From Symsagittifera roscoffensis (taxonomy: Eukaryota; Xenacoelomorpha; Acoela; Convolutidae), in contig NC_087067.1 in assembly GCF_963678635.1 (NCBI RefSeq), positions 53,748,233 to 53,808,232 on the forward strand: a stretch of DNA of 60,000 nucleotides, in the 5' to 3' direction. Below are positions 35,457-44,332 of the stretch, piece after piece. The notes beneath the pieces are model-generated. The model saw only the letters and a program-made list of their open reading frames with translations. It had not been told where the DNA came from and searched no databases. The stretch's first letter is position 1; every line of letters starts with the position of its first letter. A program made the translations under genes and the position numbers.

Positions 35457-38119
35457 GGACCGACTATGAGGAGACACAAAACTTGAAGAAACATAATGTG
35501 AAAGACTGTCCTTATCATGCCAATAAAGATAAAATTTTAAAGAGGATTAATGAATTAAAATCTATTCATAAATTGTTTTCAATGAAATCCGAAACGGACG
35601 ACGGCCTATCAAGCTGCTCGAATTTTCCAGAACGCCCCTCGTCATACGAACTAGAATCTGACAAACCGGTTTTGCCAGAGATAGAACATTTAAAAGGAAA
35701 AATAGGTGAGGGAGATTTCGAAAAATTGCGGGACCTCCTAAATCGGAACGCCGAAGTATTTTCAAAACATAAGGCGGACATCGGTTGCTGTAATTTCGTC
35801 GAACACGAAATCGAACTAGAAGAGGGCGCCGTTCCCCATAGGGAAGGCGCAAGGCGAATGACGCCACATAAATCGGAAGCGTGCCGAGCGGAAATAGAAA
35901 TGTTGCTTGAATACGACATGATAGAACCCTCGAAATCGCCGTGGGCTTGCGGGGTAGTCATGGCGAAAAAGAAAGGGGGGCAGCTTAGATTTTGTTGCGA
36001 CTTTCGTTACTTGAACGCGGTAACGATTAAAGATGCGTACCCGATACCGCGAATAGACGAGAGCCTATCTAAACTTGGTGATGCAAAGTTCTTCACCACA
36101 TTGGACTTGGGTTCTGCCTTCTGGCAGGTTCCTTTGCGGAAGAAGGATAGGGAAAAAACCGGTTTCGCGTGCGAATTGGGGTTGTACCAGTGGAAGAGGA
36201 TGCCCTTCGGCTTGTGCAATGCAACGGACACTTTTCAAAGACTGATGGCTCAGGCTTTGACGAGAGTAACCAAGAAGTACGGGAATCTCGTGATGTGTTA
36301 CGTAGATGACGTGGTCATAGCGACACCGACCCTGGAAGACCACATTGATAGACTCGATGAGGTCTTTGGAAGCATGAAAAGAGCAGGATTAAAGTGCAAA
36401 CCATCGAAATGTGAAATCCTTAGGGATTCGATAAAGTACCTAGGAATGATGGTGGATAGGCATGGCGTGAGGCCGGACCCGGAAGCAGTGGAAGCAGTGT
36501 TGACATGGAAAGCTCCTAGAACGGACACACAGCTCATGAGCTTCCTAGGGTTTGCCAATTACTACCGTGAATTCATTAAAGGATATGCGGACAAGGTGTA
36601 TCCGATGCAGAAGCTGATGCGCAACAAAGGGAAGAAGTTCGAATGGAACGATGAGGCACAAGTTGCTTTCGAGAACATAAAGCGGGAACTGTGCGAAGCG
36701 CCAGTGCTGGGCATGCCTACAGAAAAGGGCATGTATGTTCTTGACACAGACGCATCGGTGGTGGCCATCTCAGGATTATTGCATCAAGAGCAAGAATGGA
36801 ACGGAAGAACAGTTCTCCGTCCCATTGCATACGGCAGCAAAGTCTTGAGTGACACAGAGATGAAATATGGCGCACCAAAAGCAGAAATGTTTGCAGTAGT
36901 CACCTTCGTGGAGAAGTACCGTGCATACTTGGGGAGCGCTCCCTTCAAGTTACGCGTGGACAACAGAGCGTTGTCCTGGTTGAAGACCTACTCGATGGAT
37001 CAGAGTTATATTGGTAGATGGATAGTAAGACTGGATGGCTACCATATGATAATCGAACATAGGATGCGTGATAAACACCAGAATGCTGACAGCCTCAGTA
37101 AGAAAACTGAGTTCTATGAAAGATTGGAGCAGAAGCAGGCCAATCAGGCGGAAATAAAGGAGGGATTCTCGTTTCTGGACAAAGAAACTTATGAGGCGCT
37201 TCCCTTAACGAGATGGCTGGATAAGTCTGGACATCCAATTCCAGGGCACCCTGAGTTACCTGTAGAGAAAGCAGCCGAGATAAAGATCCTGTCAAAGGAG
37301 GACCCGGTCCCCTTGGATCTGTTGCTGCGCTCGAACCTGGTCCAGCAAGAACTCTCTCGCATGAATATAAACAGCCTCTCATTATTGGATAAAACGGTGC
37401 AAGTCACACCCCAAGTGATGCGGATGCTGGGTGGATTGTTAGAAAGAGAAGTGACCAGAGATGACCCCGAGTGGACAGCAGCAGTGGCATCGCTAACAGT
37501 CAGTGAGAAGGTCAAGATCATGCCGTCCAGACGACAACACGAAGAGAACGAGAGGGATTGTAGGACAATAGTTCAGCAACTAGTATCCTCAATACCCCAA
37601 GAGATTTTAACCAGTACTTCTTACGGACAGAAAGGACAGGAGAGCGGCAAGCAAAAGAAAACTGTCAGCTTTGTAGACCGGGATAAAGAGGGTGAAGTTG
37701 TAGAACAAAATCGACTGCAAGACTATTTGTCCGGGGAGAAGGATAAAGAGAAAGATCAAAGATCACAAGATCAACACCCGGGACAAGAAAATTTGTCCGG
37801 GGAGTCCGAGATAAACGAGGAAATTCCTGATGACAAACAGGACCTAGAGAACAAGGTTTTGTCCGGGGAGTTCAGATGGATGCGAAGAAAGTACAGACAT
37901 GATCTGGAGGAGAGCGCAGTCTCCAGCACAACCTCTTCGACGGATGATGATTCCCGACACTCAGGAATGGATACCTATTCCGACAGGAATTCGACCTCGG
38001 GATCAGAACTGTCAGAACTAGCGATACACACGCTACTAGTGGAAACTCGGGCAAGGGACCTGGACAGAGAAGTGTACCAGGATCCTGACAGTGATCGCTA
38101 CCTATTACCAAGCGAATGA
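35324..38119 (+). CDS. pol: Pol: reverse transcriptase and RNase H (frame -1 to gag-pro)
   Basis: The frame opens after TAG 35321 and overlaps gag-pro by about 130 nt in the -1 frame. There is no ATG before 35452, so it is probably made as a Gag-Pro-Pol fusion by frameshifting; no canonical X-XXY-YYZ heptamer is evident in the overlap. Counting from 35375, RT motifs include FTTLDLGSAFWQVPL (first Asp) about residue 245, FGLCNA about 280 and YVDD at 309-312. RNase H of Ty3 type follows, with DTDAS at 457, KAEMFAV about 505, RVDNRAL about 535 and NADSLS about 575. A C-terminal extension of roughly 330 residues is charged and carries three repeats of LSGE. It ends at TGA 38117-38119, after which the same frame continues open into the integrase ORF. 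Confidence 0.95.
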   Translation, partial: SEFGDFRTELLGNAKRTVCQCVVEHTGHHGFNPAWKEACYALPMRTDYEETQNLKKHNVKDCPYHANKDKILKRINELKSIHKLFSMKSETDDGLSSCSNFPERPSSYELESDKPVLPEIEHLKGKIGEGDFEKLRDLLNRNAEVFSKHKADIGCCNFVEHEIELEEGAVPHREGARRMTPHKSEACRAEIEMLLEYDMIEPSKSPWACGVVMAKKKGGQLRFCCDFRYLNAVTIKDAYPIPRIDESLSKLGDAKFFTTLDLGSAFWQVPLRKKDREKTGFACELGLYQWKRMPFGLCNATDTFQRLMAQALTRVTKKYGNLVMCYVDDVVIATPTLEDHIDRLDEVFGSMKRAGLKCKPSKCEILRDSIKYLGMMVDRHGVRPDPEAVEAVLTWKAPRTDTQLMSFLGFANYYREFIKGYADKVYPMQKLMRNKGKKFEWNDEAQVAFENIKRELCEAPVLGMPTEKGMYVLDTDASVVAISGLLHQEQEWNGRTVLRPIAYGSKVLSDTEMKYGAPKAEMFAVVTFVEKYRAYLGSAPFKLRVDNRALSWLKTYSMDQSYIGRWIVRLDGYHMIIEHRMRDKHQNADSLSKKTEFYERLEQKQANQAEIKEGFSFLDKETYEALPLTRWLDKSGHPIPGHPELPVEKAAEIKILSKEDPVPLDLLLRSNLVQQELSRMNINSLSLLDKTVQVTPQVMRMLGGLLEREVTRDDPEWTAAVASLTVSEKVKIMPSRRQHEENERDCRTIVQQLVSSIPQEILTSTSYGQKGQESGKQKKTVSFVDRDKEGEVVEQNRLQDYLSGEKDKEKDQRSQDQHPGQENLSGESEINEEIPDDKQDLENKVLSGEFRWMRRKYRHDLEESAVSSTTSSTDDDSRHSGMDTYSDRNSTSGSELSELAIHTLLVETRARDLDREVYQDPDSDRYLLPSE
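37726..37870 (+). repeat. Three TTTGTCCGGGGAG boxes exactly 66 bp apart inside pol
   Basis: Copies are at 37726-37738, 37792-37804 and 37858-37870, all 13 bases identical, with unrelated sequence between them. In the pol frame each encodes LSGE with the same codons. A fourth copy is at 40348-40360 after integrase, and the core TGTCCGGGGAG is repeated at 51073-51083 next to the 3' LTR, where a polypurine tract must lie. Identity at the nucleotide level suggests a nucleic-acid function such as central polypurine tracts. A protein role, for example protease cleavage sites within the pol extension, is the alternative. Confidence 0.85.
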
Positions 38120-38173
38120 GTCTTTGACAACGCAGCGGATGACTTAGAAACAATAGCAGTATCAAAGCGGTCG

Positions 38174-40309
38174 ATGAGCTTATTGCCACAGAAAGAGGCA
38201 GTCAGGACTGATCTTCAACCGTTTCAGCAAGAAACACAACCGTTGGCGAAGATTTGGTGCGTTAAGATGGAAGAAGACACACATCAGCCCAACGAGCTGA
38301 ATAGTCAGATGAGGGTCATGAAGACGTACTTGAAGGCGAGATACAGACTCTCGGACCTTCTAAGGGCGCAGAGAAATGATCGCATGACAAGCAACCTAAA
38401 AAGGTGGATAGAAAACGGTGCACCAGACAAAGGTGACCTGGAAGAAGACAGCTATAGGATCCTGAGACAATACTTCATGCAGAAGGAGGGGAGATTATAT
38501 CGGAACAAGGACGGGATCGTGGCTTGCAGGAGAAGAGAAGAAGACAAGGTCTTATACAAATATAACGCGATAGTGTTGCCGCAACTCTATCAGACAGAAC
38601 TATTATTCAGGTCGCATGATCAGATGGGCCATCAAGGGATCGACAAAGTGTATCAGAGGATCCTGAAGCGCTTTGAGTGGCCTGGGATGAAAAAGGCATG
38701 CGAGAAATGGGTGACAGCATGTCTGTCATGCCAACAGGTCAAGGATCCTAGGAAGTTGCGATTTCCTTTACAATCGATTGAGTCGTCTGAATTCAACGAG
38801 GTGGTGCAGATAGATCACCAGAAGATATGCATGAAAGACAGCGGTTACAACCAAGTCTTGGTCATGATAGATCACTTCACGAAGTATGCAGAGGCCGTGC
38901 CCTGCATAACTGCCTCGGCGGAAGAGACATGCGACCACCTGATCAATACGTGGATAGCAAGACATGGTTGTCCAATGACGTTTCAATCGGACAATGGAAC
39001 GGCTTTCGTAGGCGAGCTTACGAAAGAGCTTATGAGACGGTCACAAGTCGCTCAGGCTCACTCCACGACATACCACCCTCAGACGAATGGCTTAGTGGAA
39101 AGACAGAATAGGACGTTAGTGTCGATGCTGAGCGTATATTGTTCCAGGTACATGACCGATTGGGACAGATACCTTCCACAGGTGATGGGAGCTTATAATA
39201 GCACGCAACACTCCACCGCTGGAGTTAGTCCACACATGATGCTGACGGGACACGAGATGTCTTTACCCTTGACATTCTTCTACCCAGAATATGAGGGAAA
39301 GAAAACGTCCCCACAGGTCTACGTGAGGGATGTGATCAAACGCCAACAGGAGTTGAACGATTTGTGTAGACGAAACACTCAGCAGGCACAGGCAAGGCAG
39401 AGGAAAAGATTCGACAAGAAAGCAGCTGGTGCAAAGGCTTACTCGGTGGGAGACTACGTATGGGTATTTCAGAACGTTATACCACCGAAAGGGACAAAGA
39501 AGCTTCTAAAGAAATGGAGGGGACCCTTCATGATTACAGAGGTGCACCAAGAGGGACGCTTTTATAGACTGAGTACTGGCCGAGCCGCCCACTACGAAAA
39601 CATCAAGCCACACAATCCATCGACAGAAGACTGGTGTATACCTGCAGACATGGAAGAAGGGGATTATCTAATGATGGATCCTGCTTGTGAGGTCAATGAA
39701 AAAGGCACCAGGGAGAAGAACGATGGAAACGAAATCGTAGAGGAAGGTACGGATACACCGCTGGACCTGGATCCAAACGAAAAGATCGAAGCGGACGATG
39801 AAACCTTACCCTACGCAGAAGAGGATTGGCAGGATCCCGAACAGACAGAGGTTCCCAAGAACTTGGAACCAGATCTTCCGTTCACGATTCAGACTCGTCA
39901 GAAGGACGGGACGAGACCAAGAAAGAAATACAATCCTTACGGTGACGACTTTGTAGTGGATGGGATAGATCTGAAGAAAGTAGTGGAGGAAGTAGTGGGT
40001 TTAGAGGAAATAACTGTGTCACAAGACATTGACATAGTCGATGATCACAACGATGAGTGGGTTGACGACTGGTCGAAACCCGAGGTAGAATTCGACGATG
40101 AGCAACAGCAGTCAAATGAACAAGACCTGACGAACCTGCGTGTCTTAGAGTGGCTGAACGAAATGACATCAGACCCTAAAAAGACCAGCGTTACGATTCA
40201 AGACGTAGATCGTGAAAGCGCGAAATACATTAAGACCGAACGAGATGATCCTTCCTGGGCTGCCCAGGAAGGACAACTTCTCATTCCAGCTTCTAACCTC
40301 TTGACTTGA
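38174..40309 (+). CDS. int: Integrase (711 codons), in frame with pol
   Basis: ATG 38174, same frame as the RT-RNase H ORF, from which it is separated by a single TGA (38117-38119) and 54 open nucleotides; probably the integrase part of one Pol polyprotein. The zinc-binding HHCC module is visible about residues 145-190 (HDQMGH and CLSC). The catalytic core has Asp in VVQIDH about residue 213, Asp in QSDNGTAF about 275 and Glu in TNGLVERQNR about 310, the DDE set, and a GPF motif about 455 (KKWRGPF) marks the C-terminal domain of Ty3/gypsy integrases. About 200 further residues are acidic and unassigned. It inserts the cDNA into host DNA. The ORF ends at TGA 40307-40309, followed by in-frame TAG near 40367 and triple stops at 40391-40399. 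Confidence 0.95.
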   Translation: MSLLPQKEAVRTDLQPFQQETQPLAKIWCVKMEEDTHQPNELNSQMRVMKTYLKARYRLSDLLRAQRNDRMTSNLKRWIENGAPDKGDLEEDSYRILRQYFMQKEGRLYRNKDGIVACRRREEDKVLYKYNAIVLPQLYQTELLFRSHDQMGHQGIDKVYQRILKRFEWPGMKKACEKWVTACLSCQQVKDPRKLRFPLQSIESSEFNEVVQIDHQKICMKDSGYNQVLVMIDHFTKYAEAVPCITASAEETCDHLINTWIARHGCPMTFQSDNGTAFVGELTKELMRRSQVAQAHSTTYHPQTNGLVERQNRTLVSMLSVYCSRYMTDWDRYLPQVMGAYNSTQHSTAGVSPHMMLTGHEMSLPLTFFYPEYEGKKTSPQVYVRDVIKRQQELNDLCRRNTQQAQARQRKRFDKKAAGAKAYSVGDYVWVFQNVIPPKGTKKLLKKWRGPFMITEVHQEGRFYRLSTGRAAHYENIKPHNPSTEDWCIPADMEEGDYLMMDPACEVNEKGTREKNDGNEIVEEGTDTPLDLDPNEKIEADDETLPYAEEDWQDPEQTEVPKNLEPDLPFTIQTRQKDGTRPRKKYNPYGDDFVVDGIDLKKVVEEVVGLEEITVSQDIDIVDDHNDEWVDDWSKPEVEFDDEQQQSNEQDLTNLRVLEWLNEMTSDPKKTSVTIQDVDRESAKYIKTERDDPSWAAQEGQLLIPASNLLT

Positions 40310-40347
40310 TATCCGGTATGCGATCGACGGGGACGCCGATGGATATT

Positions 40348-40377
40348 TTTGTCCGGGGAGTGGGGGTAGGACTTACC
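40348..40377 (+). promoter_or_regulatory. Polypurine-tract-like box after integrase
   Basis: TTTGTCCGGGGAG is followed by TGGGGGTAGGA, giving an almost all-purine run after the pyrimidines. The position directly after integrase is where the polypurine tract and 3' LTR of an ordinary gypsy element would be. It may be an ancestral tract retained when the 10-kb accessory region was added, or an active internal primer site. Inference only. Confidence 0.5.
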
Positions 40378-40399
40378 CACACTGAAAACTTGATAATAA

Positions 40400-40972
40400 A
40401 AAAAATTAAGAATAGCAAGAGAAACAGGAGACTTAGAAGCAGAAACAGGCGAAGAACCTAAGAAACCTGACATAGGCAGGGTAGTTGAGTCATATTTTAA
40501 TTTACCAAATGAATATTCTAGTAACATAATACTAACAGACAATGATTTCATACTCACAAACAGAACATGTGCGATAGCGATCACCGCAGACATGAGTTTT
40601 AGGACGGCGCTAGCGGCAGATTTTAAGAGAGAATACAAAAACGTGGAATTCCTTTGGAAGCAAAGACCAGGGATAGGGGGCGTAGCAGCCTTACCTCCGG
40701 CGGTGTCGCAGATACCGGGAAAGTACTTATGCTTCTTGGTAACGAGGGCGACAGAGAAGCAACACGTGGACCCAGAAAACCTAGTCTTGTCTTTGACGAG
40801 GCTGAGGGACTTCCTTGTGGAAATGGACGTGAAGGAGCTCTCGCTTCCAGCGTACGATACAAACAGAGGAATACTGCATCCTCGGGCATTGTACGCGCTT
40901 GTACACGTGATATTCTCTGATACGAACATACAATTATATCTACACAAGAAATATTACTTAAGCATAGGCTGA
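40400..40972 (+). CDS. Macro domain, OARD1-like (diverged ADP-ribose-binding fold)
   Basis: The frame is open from 40400, after TGATAATAA, to TGA 40970-40972. The first ATG (40592) lies inside the domain, so the true start is probably supplied by splicing or is non-AUG. Order of motifs follows the OARD1/Poa1-type macro domain: CAIAITADMSFRTALAADF (against a HCISEDCRMGAGIAxxF pattern), GVAAL, a YLCFLVTR strand, then PENLVLSLTRLRDFL, KELSLPAYDTN, and a last IFSDTNIQLYL strand. Macro domains bind or remove ADP-ribose. The Lys of the LITK motif and the Asp of the GCGLD loop, catalytic in OARD1, are not conserved here, so it may bind rather than hydrolyse. A role in countering host ADP-ribosylation is speculation. 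Confidence 0.75.
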   Translation, partial: KKLRIARETGDLEAETGEEPKKPDIGRVVESYFNLPNEYSSNIILTDNDFILTNRTCAIAITADMSFRTALAADFKREYKNVEFLWKQRPGIGGVAALPPAVSQIPGKYLCFLVTRATEKQHVDPENLVLSLTRLRDFLVEMDVKELSLPAYDTNRGILHPRALYALVHVIFSDTNIQLYLHKKYYLSIG

Positions 40973-41062
40973 GTGATGTGCGAAAGAGTGTTAGGTCAAA
41001 GACTAAGTTGCATGTGATATGTGTGTTATGTTATGTTATGTGTTAGGTTATTAAGATCATGG

Positions 41063-41284
41063 GTAAGTAGGCGTTAGTGACCATGAACAACTAGATGACA
41101 ATCTTGGGAATAGATCCAAAGTTTGGACTGTCCAATCTTAGGTCGAATTCCAAAATTTTAGAAACCAATTGATTTTAATAAAATTTAGGATAAATATCTT
41201 TTTATCTGAACTGTTTTAAGCAAATTTTAACGATATATGTTAAGGTGAAACTGACAAGTGTGACATTCGTGATTTCTTTTCTAG
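41063..41284 (+). other. Possible 222-bp intron between macro-domain ORF and SGNH ORF
   Basis: A strong donor G|GTAAGTA at 41063 and a strong acceptor TTTCTTTTCTAG ending at 41284 bracket an AT-rich segment without genes. The acceptor is 66 nt upstream of ATG 41351. It may instead serve as the acceptor of a subgenomic mRNA whose donor is in the leader. The 40973-41350 gap otherwise holds only a short TGTTATGTTATG repeat near 41020-41042. Confidence 0.5.
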
Positions 41285-41350
41285 ATCCTGATTGATCATT
41301 TAAATTACTCACTTGAGTCAAAGAATCGAATCAAACTTGAAAAGAATAGA

Positions 41351-44314
41351 ATGGACAACTTCAACCTGGATGAATTGATGGACCTGGCAGAGGCATATGT
41401 AGGACCGATGGTAGATGCGATCTATCGTCGGCTGATCGAACGAGACTTCGCTCTGGAGGACCCAGAGGTGGTCATGTTGCTGACCGCCCTGATCAACATC
41501 TTGGGGCACGACAACCGTGGGGACCGCCCCACGGAAGTCCTGTTGATGGCAGCATATGGAGAAAGAGGAGTACTAGACCGCCCGAACATGAGAGTGATGA
41601 GGTGGAGAAACGGGGCTCTCTCAGGGAGTGACTTGGCGAATGAGCCTGGATTGGGAAGTTCTAGGACTTACCAACCAGGTGAGATGCCAATGCCCTCTAA
41701 GCCTAAACCTGGGCTGACGAGAATGCATCGGGAGATGAACAGCGAGGCGACCTCGTCTGGTTCACCACTGAGAGCAGCTGTGCCACCAAAAAGGGCGAAA
41801 GTAACACAGAAGGTTCAGACGAACCAAACCATACAAGATCTGGACGAGATGAACAATCAGCTGAAAAGTACGGAGAAGGAGTTAGACGATATGACGAAGA
41901 CCATGCTGGCGATGGAGGAAGACCGGGACATGTGGAGAAAGTTGTTTGAGGACTGCAACAAAAAGCAGGGTCAAGAGATCGAACGCTTAAGGCAGGAATA
42001 CAAAGGGCGATCGGAGCAGGCGGCGTTGACAACGGCCATTGAGAAAGTGATACCTGCAAGGGATATTCCTCGTGGGCAGTCCCCGATGGAGCTCTTGACA
42101 CCTCGAGAAATGAGTCAAACAACGGAGACACGGCTTCCAGCAGAGACGAACCGAGTAACAATCCCGGATCCTAGTGACACCTTGGGTGATCCCGTCGTAG
42201 AACAGACAGTGAGAAAACTGATAGAGACAGCTGGACGATTGGTCGCTAACAAGAATGCACCAGGTTCCGGGGTGACTGCACCCTATGGAACGATTGACGT
42301 TACGGGCAGAGTACAACTCTCCCAGACAGTGATCAGACAAGGGATAAGTAACGTGACACCACTCATGGGGAGCTCGAGAATCCCAGAGAGGAAAGTACGG
42401 AAGATGCCAGCGAAGAAAGTGTCTCGTATAATAGACGTGCAGAAGAATAATCAATTGAAGTATAATTTCACGGGAGTTCCGGAGACAGATCCGAGAGCCT
42501 GCTTCAATCGAGCTACCTGGAGCCCGGCTGTGAACCTGCAGCAACCACCACTCGGGACATCTCACCTGATATTGGGAGACAGTTTAGTCAGAGTACTGTC
42601 GAATTTGAGGACCTCGTGGGTCACCACGGTGATGGCCTTTGGAGGCGCGACGATAGCCCAATTATATCGGATGGTGGAACTGATGAATCCAGGGAAGATT
42701 CCCAATGTGATGATCTTAGTTGGGACGAATGACATCTCCAGAGGATCAGACGAGCAGGAAGCACTGTGGGAGTCAATGATGGTGTGTTTGTTCACTACTC
42801 TCTGGCAGAAGTTCAGTTGCGCGGTACTGACCGTTTGCACGGTGCCAATGAACGCAAGAAGCCTAACAGCATCAGGAAGAAGGCACAACGAGGGAGTCAT
42901 GAGATGGAACAACATCTTGAGAAACCTAGCAAATCGAAATGCCGGAAGAATGATCCTCATGGACATTGAACATGAATTGAGAGCCATGGATCAAGCCAGA
43001 CTGACCACGGATGGCATCCACTTCGACAGCATCGAAGGACAGGCTTGGTTGAATCGAGTCTTCCAAGAACAGTTGGATGAGCTGGAAGCAGAACTCTTTG
43101 ACACAGGAGTGCTGAAGGAAGAGGGAACGGTGAGTGATACGGTGATCACCACCTTTGTGCCTCCTAACCTGGAAACACGCTTGGGTACGGTCCCAGCCGT
43201 CACGAATTACCGGCAACAAAGCTCCAGTGAACCAGGTCGAAGAACAGACATGCAGGATCGGTTGGGAGAAGCGCCGATGAGGAGGACAATTCATCCTAGG
43301 AGAAGGATAGGACCTGTCAACCAACCAATCGAAGAAGTAGCAGGCACATCTAGATCGGACACTAGATCGGAGACGACGAGTACCAGCCGAGAGGAGAGAC
43401 CGAGCAGAGGCTCATTGTTGTGGTCTCGATCCATACCGTCTCCCTGGCATATATACAAAGACAAACTGATGAAGCTGGACCTACAGAGAGTAAGCTTCAT
43501 TGAAGATGCAAGGAGGATGCTGAATGGAGCGACGCTATCCGTCAGCAGATTATACTCAATAACCGGCGTAGACTGGTTGATAGCCGCTAGCATAAATTTC
43601 AGCTCCAGGACGGCCTTGAGATTTGCCGACTTGGAGGGACTGCCCTCCAACAACACAATGAGACCTGTGAATGCAAGATCGTTGCAAGATGTGAGATTGA
43701 ACCATGATGAGAGGAATCGTGAAGAGAGACCAGGAAGATTCCTGACGGCGAGAGCGCCGATTGGACAACACGTAAAGATATTTAGGCAACTGACGACACC
43801 ACCTGGTCATGTGAAGGAGAGAGTGTACCCAAAACTAGTGAACCAAGATGGTGATGCCCAGAGATATGGCGGATTGACAGCGATAAAGAAAGATGAGACC
43901 ATCTTCGCCGCCTACGACAAAGCAGAGATGAGAAAGGCCAAAATCATGGTAGTAGCGAATTCAGAGTTCGTGTACACCTCTAAGTCTTTGTTTTGGCCGG
44001 ACGTCATAATGCTGGCCGCAGTTGACCTAGACCTATTGCAATCAGTGTCATTGGCTATAGGGGTACAAAGGCAGACAGAAATGAACCCGATAACGATTGT
44101 GTTTGCTGGCATCAATGACCATCTACACAGTAGAGGTTTTCTGAGCAGGCTCAGAGATCCTGCAACAGCAGAAAACGCAGTATGGCCAGCGATAAAAGAC
44201 ATCCTGGAGTCGATGGGTGAAGTGGTGGATGCGACGAAGGAGGGATCATTCAATAAAGTGACGTTGAGAGTGGTATTTGCGTTGTCTCCGGGATATGCAC
44301 ATCTTCCGGATTAA
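41351..44314 (+). CDS. Accessory polyprotein, part 1: coiled coil plus SGNH/GDSL hydrolase domain
   Basis: 987 codons from ATG 41351. Residues 1-110 are acidic and helical. About 155-220 is a coiled coil (LDEMNNQLKSTEKELDDM). Residues about 400-590 form an SGNH hydrolase: HLILGDSLVRV with Ser 411 (block I), VMAFGGATI (block II Gly), LVGTNDISRG with Asn 460 (block III), and TTDGIHFD with Asp 554 and His 557 (block V). All four invariant residues are present, so esterase or lipase activity is likely; the substrate is unknown. After a basic, Arg-rich linker, residues about 865-987 start a second SGNH-like domain. The frame ends at TAA 44312-44314 but stays open beyond it. No signal peptide or membrane segment is seen, so it is not a classical envelope protein. 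Confidence 0.85.
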   Translation: MDNFNLDELMDLAEAYVGPMVDAIYRRLIERDFALEDPEVVMLLTALINILGHDNRGDRPTEVLLMAAYGERGVLDRPNMRVMRWRNGALSGSDLANEPGLGSSRTYQPGEMPMPSKPKPGLTRMHREMNSEATSSGSPLRAAVPPKRAKVTQKVQTNQTIQDLDEMNNQLKSTEKELDDMTKTMLAMEEDRDMWRKLFEDCNKKQGQEIERLRQEYKGRSEQAALTTAIEKVIPARDIPRGQSPMELLTPREMSQTTETRLPAETNRVTIPDPSDTLGDPVVEQTVRKLIETAGRLVANKNAPGSGVTAPYGTIDVTGRVQLSQTVIRQGISNVTPLMGSSRIPERKVRKMPAKKVSRIIDVQKNNQLKYNFTGVPETDPRACFNRATWSPAVNLQQPPLGTSHLILGDSLVRVLSNLRTSWVTTVMAFGGATIAQLYRMVELMNPGKIPNVMILVGTNDISRGSDEQEALWESMMVCLFTTLWQKFSCAVLTVCTVPMNARSLTASGRRHNEGVMRWNNILRNLANRNAGRMILMDIEHELRAMDQARLTTDGIHFDSIEGQAWLNRVFQEQLDELEAELFDTGVLKEEGTVSDTVITTFVPPNLETRLGTVPAVTNYRQQSSSEPGRRTDMQDRLGEAPMRRTIHPRRRIGPVNQPIEEVAGTSRSDTRSETTSTSREERPSRGSLLWSRSIPSPWHIYKDKLMKLDLQRVSFIEDARRMLNGATLSVSRLYSITGVDWLIAASINFSSRTALRFADLEGLPSNNTMRPVNARSLQDVRLNHDERNREERPGRFLTARAPIGQHVKIFRQLTTPPGHVKERVYPKLVNQDGDAQRYGGLTAIKKDETIFAAYDKAEMRKAKIMVVANSEFVYTSKSLFWPDVIMLAAVDLDLLQSVSLAIGVQRQTEMNPITIVFAGINDHLHSRGFLSRLRDPATAENAVWPAIKDILESMGEVVDATKEGSFNKVTLRVVFALSPGYAHLPD

Positions 44315-44332
44315 CTGAAATTTGTGTATGCA

